NCBI GenBank assembly: GCA_039090855.1 | Contig: CM077022.1 | Span: forward strand, 70,828,971-70,892,970 | Reading direction: 5' to 3' | Source: Macrothele yani | Taxonomy: Eukaryota > Arthropoda > Arachnida > Araneae > Macrothelidae | Length of the DNA: 64,000 nt | Shown here: positions 32,136 through 40,847 of the stretch, in pieces | Layout: every line of letters starts with the position of its first letter | How positions within the stretch are numbered: position 1 is the stretch's first letter | Made by a program: the position numbers and the translations under genes | The notes under the pieces: model-generated | Told to the model about the DNA's origin: nothing | Seen by the model: only the letters and a program-made list of their open reading frames with translations | Databases searched by the model: none

Positions 32136-33321
32136 CACGGTCGAGTCACATTATTGTGACCACCTGCTAATATCCAGAGTAACCGTCGTGTGCATCGCGG
32201 ACAGCAGCTAGACGGGCTGGGAGTGACTCAATAAGGTGCTGGAAGGTGTTCACATGTATGTGGAGCCATGCTGACTGCAGTGCATCTGACAGCTGCTGGA
32301 GGGTGCGTGGTGGAGGATCCACAGAACGAACAACATTATCGAGGTGGTCCCACAGATGCTCAATTGGGTTTTAGTCTGGGGAACTAGGTGCCCAGGGAAG
32401 TGCTTTGAAGTCTTCATCGTGCTCTTCCAACCACTGTCGGATATTTCTGGCTGTGTGACACATCGCATTGTCTTGCTGGAATATCCCATCCGCCCTAGGG
32501 AAGGCAATTAGCATGTATTAATGCACTTGGTCTGCAAGGATAGATTCAGAATGAATTCGGTCCATAGTGTCTTCCACAGATATGATTGGACCCAGAGAAT
32601 GCACGAAAACATTCTCAAGACCATAACGCTGCCCCCACCAGCTTGTGCTCTTCCGACAAGGGTTGAATAGTGTTTGTTCTCCGATGTTTCTCGCCTTACA
32701 CGCCAACGTTCATTCGTTCGATGAAGCAGAAAACGTGGCTCATCGGAGAAGGTAATCCTTTGCCAATCAGCGGAGGTCGAATTCCGATATTGCCGTGCAA
32801 ATGTAAGCCTTTTCTGCCGATGCACCTTCATTAGCATAGGTGCAGTGACCATCCGTCTCCATCGGAGCCCTATACGCAGCAGGGTACCCTGAATTGTCGT
32901 TTTAGACACACTTCTGGTAGCCCTCTGGTTCATTCGGCCAGTGAGTTGCTCCCTCACGCACCTTAAAAGCCAACGTTCACCTCTCACATCAATGGCACGT
33001 GGTGCTCCGCAGTTTCCACGCCGCTTATTCGCAATGGTGTCATTTCTCCAGTGAGGATACTCTTTAAATATAGCAGCACGCCAACAGTTCACAAACTGCG
33101 CTGTTTCAGAAATACTGCCACCCTTGGCCCGAAAGCCGATAATAATCCCTTTTTGCAAATCTGATAAATCGCTCCTTTTATCCATGACAGCAACGAGTGA
33201 TACGTTTTCAGATTGTCTTATATACCCTCCAAGCCAGCTCACGACACGTGCCTTCTTTCATTGGCTACGCGCTGTTGACGTCAAAAGTAGGAGGTGGTCA
33301 CAGTAATGTGACTCGACTGCG
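32136..33321 (-). mobile_element. Tc1-like element, family B, copy 2
   Basis: Inverted termini CACGGTCGAGTCACATTATT and the right complement (AATGTGACTCGACTGCG). TA at 32134-32135 and 33322-33323. It interrupts box repeat copy 5 at GAAACAAATA / TATTTGGAATAAAA. Confidence 0.95.
32167..33185 (-). pseudogene. Tc1-like transposase, family B2
   Basis: Starts MDKRSDLSDLQKGIIIGFRA and ends DGYSGY, stop. Helix-turn-helix with SISETAQFVNC, then MVTAPMLMKVHRQKRL. First Asp FSDEPRFLLHR, GGGSVMV. A frameshift follows near 32590. Second Asp QQDNAMCHTARN is in a new frame, and SSPD, stop, NPIEHLWD has a nonsense codon where Leu is usual. All three acidic residues survive. An upstream in-frame extension (MSWLGGY…) is not part of the family start. 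Confidence 0.9.
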
Positions 33322-33585
33322 TATTTGGAATAAAATGTAATTTGAATTCGATGACATCTGTATTTACGCCGTTTAGCGGCTAAATTGTTCATCGTAAAAA
33401 CAAAAACAAAAAACGAAATGAAGGATCATCATTCGCGTATTTCAAGCTTCCCAATGCAAAAAGAGTTTTTCAAATCGGACTAGTAGTTGCAGAGATATGG
33501 TATCCAGTATCCACAGATGGATGGACGGAGATACCGATAACATAAGCACGATCTTTTTTTTTTTTATAAAAGACGTGCTAAAAAT

Positions 33586-33657
33586 AATAAGCTCCAACAG
33601 AAAATAAAATGACTAAATCACTTGCATTTAGTCATTTATTTTCTGTTGGAGCTTATT
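33586..33657. repeat. Short hairpin, 33-nt arms
   Basis: AATAAGCTCCAACAGAAAAT and following bases to 33618 pair with 33626-33657 across a 7-base loop. A related sequence GCTCCAACGGAAAATAAAAT with AAATCACTCGCA occurs at about 62453. Lies just after box repeat copy 5. Confidence 0.75.
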
Positions 33658-33684
33658 GTCATTTATTTTATGTTGGAGAGATAG

Positions 33685-34212
33685 GGTGTCAAAAACACCG
33701 TGAGTGGACATTGGAAAAAAGTTAGCAGCTCCAAGGAGTCCTATACGGAAACCACTGATTTCTGCGAACAACCGGAAAGTTCGTCTACAGTGGTATCAGG
33801 AACACCGTGACTGGACACTGGAAAAAAGTCATGAGCTCCGACGAGTCCTATACGGAAACCGCTGATTTCTGCGAAGAAGTTCGTCTACGGTGGTGTCAGG
33901 AACACCGTGAGTAGACACTGGAAAAAAGTCATGAGCTCCAACGAGTCCTATACGGAAACCACTTATTTCTGTGGAGAACCGGAAAGTTCGTCTACAGTGG
34001 TGTCAGGAACACCGTGAGTGGACACTGGAAAAAAGTCATGAGCTCCAACGAGTCCTATACGGAAACCACTGATTTCTACGAAGAACCAGAAATTTCGTCT
34101 ACAGTGGTGTCAGAAACACAGTGATTGGACACTGGAAAAAAGTCATGTAGTCCGACGAGTCCTATATAGAAACCACTAATTTCTGCGAAGAACCTGGAAG
34201 TTTGTCTACATG
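33685..34212 (+). repeat. 107-bp tandem repeat within Tc1-I
   Basis: GGTGTCAGGAACACCGTGAG or a close variant starts at 33685, 33792, 33892, 33999, 34106 and 34212. Steps are 107, 100, 107, 107 and 106 bp. The unit is the transposase segment just before the first catalytic Asp plus CCTATACGGAAACCACTGA. The last unit runs into the rest of the gene. Confidence 0.9.
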
Positions 34213-35210
34213 GGTGTCAGGAACACGGCGGCAGGACACTGGAAAAAGTCATGTGCTCTGACTAGTCACGGTTCACCCTGTTCTGTACCGACGGTAGGCA
34301 GAGAGTTTGGCGGGAGCCCCGAAAAGCAATAGACCCAGCTTGCCTCGTCAACACAACTCAAGGTTATGGATGTCGTGTCATGGTGTGGGTCACGTTCTGA
34401 TGGTACCAAACGGGTCCCCTGATATTGCTGAAAGGCCCGGATGTCTTCCAAGGATTATCTGAACATTATTGCCGATCAAATCCATCCTACAATGATGACT
34501 TTTTATCCAACAGGTGACGGCTCTTTCATAGACATCGAGAAGAAGATGTACTCAGCAGCAGAGATGGAAACAGGTCACGGGTCACGGGTTCGGTAATTTC
34601 TTGCGGGTCTAGCGGGTCGGGTTAAGGTGTCCTTCACCCGATTTCGACCCGGTTTTATTTCCGCTTTATTTTTGAATAGAAAAGAAAAAATATATCAAAG
34701 AACCCTTCAGAGGTCTTTGAAATAATACTTCAGAGCATGATTAAGGAACTTGCTGAGAAGGGTAAAGAAATGGGGATTAAAAATGAACTTTCAGAACTGA
34801 TGTATGTACAATGTTTTTACAAGGAATGAAGATTTATCAATTGATGGCGAAAAGCTGGAGATAACCGATATGTACATTTACCTTGGACAGCAGATATCAA
34901 GCGAGGGCCGCATTGATGAAGAAATTAATTGGCGTGTAAAACTTGGTTGCAGAGTTTTTGGAAGAAACAGTACAATTTTGTAAAGCAATATGCCATTATG
35001 TCTTAAAATAAAAAGTGTTTAATTAATGCATCCTTCCAGGGCTTACGTACGCAGCAAAGACGTGGACCTTAACTAAAAAGGACATACAAAGACTGCAGAC
35101 AACTGAAAGCAGAATGGAAAGATGCATACTTGTTATAACCAAGAAAGGTTGTGACGTGCCTGCCCAGCAGGACGCACACGACATAAAGGCAGATAGCAGC
35201 GATAACGAAC

Positions 35211-35286
35211 GTCCGCGTAGCTCAATCGGTAGAGCGACTTATTCCGGAATGAGGGGACCCGGCCGGGTTCGAGCCCCGGCGTGGAC
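35211..35286 (+). ncRNA. tRNA-like unit in left LTR
   Basis: GTCCGCG and CGTGGAC form a 7-bp acceptor stem with one G-U. D arm GCTC…GAGC, A box TAGCTCAATCGG, B box GGGTTCGAGCC and a perfect five-pair T stem follow. The anticodon arm (CTTAT/ATGAG) has a six-base loop TCCGGA, and four extra bases precede the T arm. So it is tRNA-derived but not a canonical tRNA gene. The A and B boxes could act as an internal Pol III promoter. Confidence 0.7.
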
Positions 35287-35318
35287 AAAAAATGACGGAG
35301 AAATTCACTTCGTTATAA

Positions 35319-35330
35319 TGGCGCCCGAAC
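35319..35330 (+). other. Primer-binding site, tRNA-Lys type
   Basis: TGGCGCCCGAAC equals the first 12 bases of the retroviral tRNA-Lys primer-binding site and is placed one base after the left terminal repeat. In copy 2 the corresponding site begins TGGCGCC and then diverges. Confidence 0.75.
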
Positions 35331-35636
35331 TTTCCGAATGACCCGGCAGTTCAAAATCTCGCAGTGGTGTGATGTTCTTTCCACACCGCGAGATAGGAAA
35401 AATAAGAGAATCCCTTCTCCTGCGCTTCGAAAAATAAAAATGTGTGATGTTGCATTCCACACACCAGATTGACTGGGAGTTCTCAAGTGCACGTTCTATA
35501 GCGGATGCCTGCCTACGACGATTCATGGTCACGGCATGACCCGTGGGCCATGCCCCCGGCCCTCTTTCGGGGGGGGGGGACGTGCCTGCCCAGCAGGACG
35601 CACACGCCATAAAGGCAGATATCAGCGATAACTACC

Positions 35637-35708
35637 GTCCGCGTAGCTCAATTGGTAGAGCGACTAATTCCGGAATGAGGGGACCCGGGTTCGAGCCCCA
35701 GCGTTGAC
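35637..35708 (+). ncRNA. tRNA-like unit in right LTR
   Basis: 72 nt. Same unit as in the left repeat without the four extra bases: A box TAGCTCAATTGG, B box GGGTTCGAGCC, ends GTCCGCG and CGTTGAC. The anticodon stem is weaker (ACTAA/ATGAG). Pseudo-tRNA. Confidence 0.7.
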
Positions 35709-35877
35709 AAAAATGACGGAGAAATTTACTTCGTTATAAGGTAAAAAGAGGAACTCGTGGATAAGGAAAATAACAGGAATGGAAGACATCAAGATTAAAT
35801 TAAAATCCCTGAAATGGCAATGGACTAGACATATTGCCAGGATAACAGACCACCGATGAACAACCGAAATTTTAGAC

Positions 35878-36095
35878 GGCGACCCGGTGGCGCAGTGGTC
35901 TAAGCGATGGCTTCTGATCATTCGTCCGAGATGGGTCCGGGTTCGAATCCCGGTGAGGCACGGATGTTGTGTTTATCTTACGGCTCTGGCTCTTTCCCTT
36001 CCCTGGAACCAGTGATCCTAAGTTAGGGACGGGCGATTGCTCATGGCCCACTGAGTAGCTCACGCTGATGGTTAAACCTCCAATAAAAAAAAAAA
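35878..36095 (+). mobile_element. SINE-1 in RTE-like relic
   Basis: Head GGCGACCCGGTGGCGCAGTG, B box GGTTCGAATCCC, ends CCTCCAATAAAA. Short target duplication TAGAC at 35873-35877 and 36096-36100. The host frame resumes at CGAATCCCAAGGGACAGG. Confidence 0.9.
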
Positions 36096-36492
36096 TAGAC
36101 CGAATCCCAAGGGACAGGAAAAGACCCAGAAGAAGACCACGTAGGAGATGCGTGGATGGAGGAGACTGGCCCAAAACGGTCCGTTGTGGAAGAAACTTGA
36201 GAAGACCTTCATCCAGCAGTGGACTGATAATGATTGACAATGATGATGATGATGATGATGATATATTCGAGTTTTTAGCTCAAAGCAGATTTGCGCGGGT
36301 CGGGTCCGGGTCCAAAACTTTTGACCCGTTTCCAACTCTGTTCAGCAATGGTTCGGCAACATGACAGCGACTTCAACCATCTTTACTGGCCACCACAAAG
36401 CCCGGATCTGAACCCCATTGGGAATGTTTGGGACATGCTAGGAAAACATCCGGGAGCAAGTCTTCTTCCGTCAAATCTGAGCCAGTTAAAGC

Positions 36493-36867
36493 ACTGCCGT
36501 CCCCGGTGGCGCAGTGATCAAACGCGCTGGCTTGTGACCATTCACCCTATGAGGGTCCGGGTTCGAATCCCGGTGAGGCATGGATATTTGTGTTTGTCTT
36601 TCGGCACTGGCTCTCAATGTGTTACTTGATCAACACTGGCTCTCTGTGTACATTGGTCATTTAGCGTACTGTAAAACCATATTTGATGTGTACTTGTACA
36701 CAATGTGTTACTTGATCAACACTAGCTATATGCGTAAATTGATCATTTGGAATGCTTTAAACTATGTATGATTTGTACTTGTTGATGTGAAACATCTGTA
36801 TCCTGTCTATGTCTGTCTGTTTGTCATATCTCTGTACCATCAGTTCCAATAAATCATTAAAAAAATA
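36493..36867 (+). mobile_element. SINE-1 head fused to a different 3' body
   Basis: Head GCCGTCCCCGGTGGCGCAGT and B box GGTTCGAATCCC match SINE-1 as far as CGGCACTGGCTCTC. It then switches to an unrelated body with two ~86-bp direct repeats starting CAATGTGTTACTTGATCAAC, at about 36616 and 36700. The body ends with AATAAA and an A-run. Target duplication TTAAAGC at 36486-36492 and 36868-36874. Inserted in Tc1-I. Confidence 0.75.
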
Positions 36868-37005
36868 TTAAAGCTCCAATTGAAAAAAAAAGGGGGGGGG
36901 ACTGTCTGGTGGACGCCTGGTATGACGCAGATGCAGGAATTTGTGCCAAATCGCGTACGTGCTGTAATTCGAGCTATAGGTTGTCCACCCCAGTACTGAA
37001 CAAAA

Positions 37006-37535
37006 GTGTCTATCTCAGTGGCCTGTATGTGTATTTTTCTTCAAGTAAGCTTGATATAATTCCCTCAATTGGCCCCATGGCTGAAAAAGGAAAAGTGCAG
37101 GCAAACAAAGCTGTCATTTACGAGAGGAAATCATTCAGTCGAGTACCAAGGGCTTTGAATTCCCATCCAATAATAATAAGCAGTGAGCTCCGAAGTTTCC
37201 CAGCTGAAGTGTTAAAAATAATATGCACCACACCTATGACAACAGCAGAGCTGAACAGATGGTTTTCCACAGTGACAATAATAAAAACATTCTCACCGAG
37301 CATTGTCTTAAAACCGTCTGTCAGCACTAGACAGATGGAGTTCGGAAAATAGCAGGAAATACATCGGGTGTCAAGAAGTCGCATAACTTCAACGGAAAAA
37401 TGGAATTTGCATTTCGCAATTAGAGCAGAATTGGTTTTACTTACAAATAGGTCGAAATGGTTCCCCCTTATTTATTTATTGTTCCCCCTTGATCTCCTTA
37501 TTTATTTACGTGAACTATTATAAAATCGTACGCCT
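37006..37535 (+). other. Unrecognised open frame after Tc1-I
   Basis: An open frame runs from about 37030 to 37352 and includes MAEKGKVQANKAVIYERKS and LRSFPAEVLKIICTTPM. I recognise no domain. The upstream part of the same ATG-to-stop frame (from 36909) overlaps the Tc1-I 3' coding end out of frame, so its start is not credible. It could be a decayed gene or element fragment. The rest to 37535 shows nothing. Confidence 0.3.
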
Positions 37536-37680
37536 CTCTGATAGCTCAATGGTCTAAACGCTAGTTCTAGATGAGACATGGATGGTGTGATTGGCTTACG
37601 CCTCTGGCTCTCTCCTCTCACTGGAATCAGTGGCCCTAAAGTACGGACGGTAGACAGCTTAGAATTGTTCACGGCAGGGC
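37536..37680 (+). mobile_element. Old SINE-1 relative
   Basis: A-box-like GATAGCTCAATGGTCTAAACG, then GAGACATGGATGGTGTGATT, CTGGAATCAGTGGCCCTAAA, GTACGGACGGTAGAC and TTGTTCACGG. The B box region is deleted. Confidence 0.6.
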
Positions 37681-37864
37681 GCCAACTTCTCTAAATTATT
37701 GGGGGTGGGGGCGTGAAGAGATCAGACGTGGGAGGGGCACATCTATTCCATTTCCAGTAGGAAAATAAAGAAAGGGGCAAAGTAATTCACTACGAGATTC
37801 GACGGATATTTTAAAACGCAATTGTAATTGCTCATCAGGAGATGAACAAGGAAACAGAAATATT

Positions 37865-38891
37865 CTGTTGCTGAATGTTAAAAAAATTAAATTCAGCCTG
37901 CGATTTCATAAAAGCATCCAGAGAAATTTTATTTCCAAATGTTTAAAGATTCGGCTGTTTGAGAATACAGCACACATAAAAATTGAAAAGGGAGTGAGAC
38001 AAGGTGGCACCATCCCAAGCTCTTTAATTCCACATTGGAAAATGTCTTTCAATCACTGAACTGGGAAAACAAAGGGATAAAGACTAATGGAGATTATCTA
38101 ACTCACCTTCGTTTGGCTGATGACGCAGTCATTTCTGCAACTACCCCACCAGAGCTGCAGAGTATGATCCAGGAACTTGCTGACAAGAGTAAAGAAGTGG
38201 GATTAAAAATGAACTTTCAGAAGACAAAAGTGATGTACAATGCTTTTACAAGAAATGAAGATTTATCGATTGATGGAGAAAAGCTGGAGATAACAGATGC
38301 GTACGTTTATCTTGGACAGCAGATAACAAGTAAGGGTCACATTGATGAAGAAATTAATCGGCGTATAAAACTTGCCTGGAGAGCCTTTGGAAGAAACAGC
38401 ATAATTTTCAAGAGCAATATGCCATCATGTCTTAAAAGAAAAGTGTTTGATCAATGCATCCTTCCAGTGCTTACGTATGGTGCAGAGACGTATACCTTAA
38501 CTAAAAGAGACATACAAAGGCTGCAGACAACTCAAAGTAGCATGGAGAGCTGCATGCTTGGTGTAACCAGGAGAGATAAGAAGAGGAACTCGTGGATCCG
38601 AAAAATGACAAGAGTGGAAGACATGATCAGAGTTAAATCCCTGAAATGGCAATGGGCTGGACATACTGCCAGAAGAACAGACTATCGATGGACAGTGGAA
38701 ATTTTAGATTGGATTCCAAGGGACAGGAAAAGACCCAGAAGAAGACCACATGGGAGATGGATGGATGAAATTCGAAAGTATGCGGGAGTAACATGGAGGA
38801 AACTGGCACAAGAGAGACCGTTGTGGATGAGGCTTGGAGAGACCTTCGTCCAGCAGTGGATTGATAATGGTTGACAATGATGATGATGATG
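37865..38891 (+). pseudogene. RTE-like endonuclease/RT 3' half
   Basis: An RT fragment begins with KIEKGVRQGGTIPS (RT block before the palm), shifts frame near 38010-38035, and then has a 279-codon open frame to 38874. LRLADDAVISATTPPELQSM holds the catalytic DD. VGLKMNFQKTKVMYN, YVYLGQQIT, NRRIKLAWRAFGR, LPVLTYGAETYTLTK and WQWAGHTARRTDYRW follow, then RKRPRRRPHGRWMDEIRK and FVQQWIDNG. The 3' tail is (GATGAT)n. The order is typical of RTE/BovB-like elements. The clade is inferred, and the endonuclease domain is missing. Confidence 0.85.
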
Positions 38892-38898
38892 CAAAATA

Positions 38899-40341
38899 CA
38901 CTCATCGTCAAAAGAAATAGTTGCACCCAGAATGACGTGTCTGATTGTAATGCTATTGGGGAGGAAGGTAAATGTGACCAAGGACAATAAATGATTGCAC
39001 ATTGAGACTGATATGGGAAATATTTATTGAGCTACAGTACACGCCAATAAGTAGTGTCTCTTAGTATGTCGTCGGGCCGCCATGATTGCTCACACAGCAT
39101 GCCATACGTCTCGGCATGGAGTTGTACAGGTTTCTAATGGTGTCCTGCGATAAGCCATCCCATACAGCTTGAATCTTCTCGCGCAGTTCCTGCAGATTGT
39201 GCGCGGGAGCAATGCAGCGTGGATAGCGCGTACAATAGCATCCCACACATTTTTAATCGGTGATAGGTCTGGCAATGTGGCTGGTCATGACAGAGTGTCA
39301 GTGCCTCGAAGGCAAGCTCTCGAGACAGCAGCAGTATGCGGACGAGCGTTGTCCTGTTGAAAAATCGCACCGGAGTGAGCGTTCAGTAACGGTAGGGCTA
39401 CTGGTTGCCGGACCTCATTAACGTAACGTTGGGCTGTCAAAGTGCCTGTAATGAACACCAAAGGTGATCTGACATCGTAAGCATTTGCACCCCACACCAT
39501 GACACCAGGCCTTCTGGACGTGTGATGCTCGACAACAAACCGTTCATCTTGGCGCTGATCACGGTGCATCCACACACGGATACGTTTGTCATCTCCTCCA
39601 AGACAAAAGCGGGACACGTCACTCAAGATTACCCGCTGCCATTTTGCGTGGCTTCGTGACAGTCTGGCACGACACCATTGCAGTCTTTTGCGACGATGCA
39701 CTGTTGTTAAGAGCAGTCGTCGTAACAGTCTGCTTGCGTGTAGTCCTACGTCGTACAGTCGTCTGCCAATGGTGCTGGCACTACTTGGGCGAAGCATGGA
39801 AGGCACCACTACTCGCTGAATATCCTCAATCTTGGTTGTTGGGTCACTTCGCGCATGGCGGACAACCCGTCTGTCTTCTCTCTCCGTGGGTCCTCTAGGT
39901 CTCCCAAACCCTTCCTGTCACTAATGCGTGCCTTGTTCTATCCACTGCCGCCAACAGCGTACTATGCTGATATCCGCACGACCGGTATGGCGCGCAATAC
40001 GGCGATAAGGCCATCCCGCTTCCCGGAGCCCAACGATGCGGCCCCTTTCGAATTCCTCCAACTGCTCGAATTGCTTCCGAACTTTTCACCGAGGTATACT
40101 TCACTTGCAAAGGATGCAACCAACACAATAGCACGAGTCAGAATGGCCAGCACGCGCAACGGGATGACCTTATATAGCCGGCAAGACACAGCGTTACGAC
40201 CCCTTCTTGCTTGCGTCATATGCGCGGCCAAGCGTGATACTTGAATCATTTGCATGGCTCACGATGTCAAACTTACCCACCAAGTTTGATTAATGTCGGT
40301 TGCTTCCTTCTGGGTGCAACTATTTTTTTTGACGATGAGTG
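38899..40341 (-). mobile_element. Tc1-like element, family D, copy 2
   Basis: Termini CACTCATCGTCAAAAGAAAT and right complement (ATTTTTTTTGACGATGAGTG). TA at 38897-38898 and 40342-40343. It lies immediately after the tail of the RTE-like element. Confidence 0.9.
39061..40105 (-). pseudogene. Tc1-like transposase, family D, copy 2
   Basis: N-terminal GEKFGSN, then EEFERGRIVGLREAG, is frame-broken with stops. The central frame 39285-39809 has STIGRRLYDVGLHASRLLRR, first Asp LSDVSRFCLGGDD, PGVMVWGANAYD and second Asp QQDNARPHTAAVS. It ends at the same TGA after GTDTLS as copy 1. Beyond it the frame reads PDLSPIKNVWDAI, so the catalytic Glu is Lys. The tail SNHGGPTTY ends the gene at 39061. The first residue after Asp1 is Val, not Glu. 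Confidence 0.85.
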
Positions 40342-40343
40342 TA

Positions 40344-40777
40344 TGAGAAATTAACGCCGTTACTCAAACGAAGAACGAGAAGCGCAAGAAATAAATAGAT
40401 AAATAAATGCGCTAGAGATTATACGCTTCTGTATTTTTATTTATTTTATTTTTTATAATTGTTTTAAACATTTACCGCACATCACAAGAACATGTCAAAC
40501 ACAATACGTGGCTGGCAATCAAGTTTCTTATCAAATGAGCAATGAAGAATTTGGGAAAATTTTTTACTGATTTTGTTATTTATTAATGTTTTGGGGAAAT
40601 AAATCGCTTTGGCCTCATAAGTCCATCTTATAAAGAATAAAAAATTTTATAAAGGGAAGAGATGCTTTTTTTGCTGCTTTTTTTGCAATTAGCACAGCTC
40701 AGTATAGCCTGAATAGCATGAGAAAGCATTTTTGCTATAGAAATATTTCAACTCACGTATTTCGAAAATGACATGTA
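40344..40777. other. No recognised feature
   Basis: AT-rich spacer with A/T-runs. No frame or repeat ends seen. Confidence 0.4.
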
Positions 40778-40847
40778 CCTTATATTGACAAAAGTCACCG
40801 GACGCCACTTCAAAAGCAAATGAACGGCATTTTGAAAGTCGCTTTTG
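40778..40847 (+). mobile_element. Tc1-G left-end fragment
   Basis: TATTGACAAAAGTCACCGGA, then CGCCACTTCAAAAGCAAATG, AACGGCATT, matches the first ~50 bases of the family G element at 19061. Nothing of its transposase follows. 40848-41079 is unrecognised. Confidence 0.7.

Larger units (their letters stand above)
30251..33590 (+). repeat. Box repeat, copy 5
   Basis: Begins with CATCGAATTTTCAGGTGTAA and GAGCACGTCTTTTGAATCC, ends with CCGATAACATAAGCACGATC, a T-run and AAAAGACGTGCT. Boxes near 30681, 31049, 31209, 31352, 31491, 31650, 32014 and 33366. It is split by SINE-1 at 30418, 30716 and 31725 and by Tc1-B2 at 32136. The most complete 5' and 3' ends of this family are here. Confidence 0.8.
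35150..35738 (+). mobile_element. Miniature LTR element (TRIM-like), copy 1
   Basis: Direct terminal repeats 35150-35317 and about 35579-35738, starting TGTGACGTGCCTGCC and ending CTTCGTTATA. They flank a ~260-bp non-coding interior. TGGCGCCCGAAC follows the left repeat after one base. A run of over ten G lies directly before the right repeat. 4-bp duplication AGGT at 35146-35149 and 35739-35742. Each terminal repeat contains a tRNA-like unit. This is the layout of terminal-repeat retrotransposons in miniature. No gag or pol. Confidence 0.85.
34707..36262 (+). pseudogene. RTE-like non-LTR retrotransposon 3' end
   Basis: Nearly the same coding order as the copy at 37.9-38.9 kb: IKELAEKGKEMG, LSIDGEKLEITD, YIYLGQQIS, LTYAAKTWTLTKKDIQRLQT, then an LTR-like insertion (35150-35738). 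KRGTRG…SLKWQWTRHIA follows, then a SINE (35878-36095), then RIPRDRKRPRRRPR and a stop. It ends in a (GATGAT)n tail. Stops and frameshifts are frequent. The RT catalytic LADD motif is not included. 5'-truncated, as usual for target-primed insertion. Confidence 0.85.
34559..36340. mobile_element. Non-autonomous hAT, host of RTE-like insert
   Basis: Termini CAGAGATGGAAACAGGTCA and the complement at right, CAGAGTTGGAAACGGGTCA. Imperfect 8-bp duplication CTCAGCAG at 34551-34558 and TTCAGCAA at 36341-36348. Own sequence is only about 34559-34706 and 36263-36340, with repeated CGGGTC words. No transposase. The rest is an RTE-like 3' end. Confidence 0.8.
33685..37005 (+). pseudogene. Tc1-like transposase, family I, deeply nested
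   Basis: Pieces in order: repeated WCQEHREWTLE-type blocks at 33685-34212, then KVMCSD, stop, SRFTLFCTDGR (first Asp), GCRVMVWVTF and PTGDGSF to about 34555. A hAT element follows at 34559-36340. After it come QHDSDFNHLYWPPQSPDLNP and IGNVWDML (catalytic Glu replaced by Gly). A SINE-like insertion at 36493-36867 comes next, and the terminal FVPNRVRAVIRAIGCPPQY with a stop at about 37005. The N-terminal DNA-binding half is absent. Dead for several independent reasons. Confidence 0.85.

Noticed and set aside
35211..35286. Functional tRNA gene
   Set aside because: The anticodon loop has six bases, extra bases precede the T arm, and the unit recurs four times inside LTR-like repeats.
36240..36262. 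(GATGAT)n as an independent microsatellite
   Set aside because: It is the normal 3' tail of the RTE-like element and recurs at 38880 and 48110.
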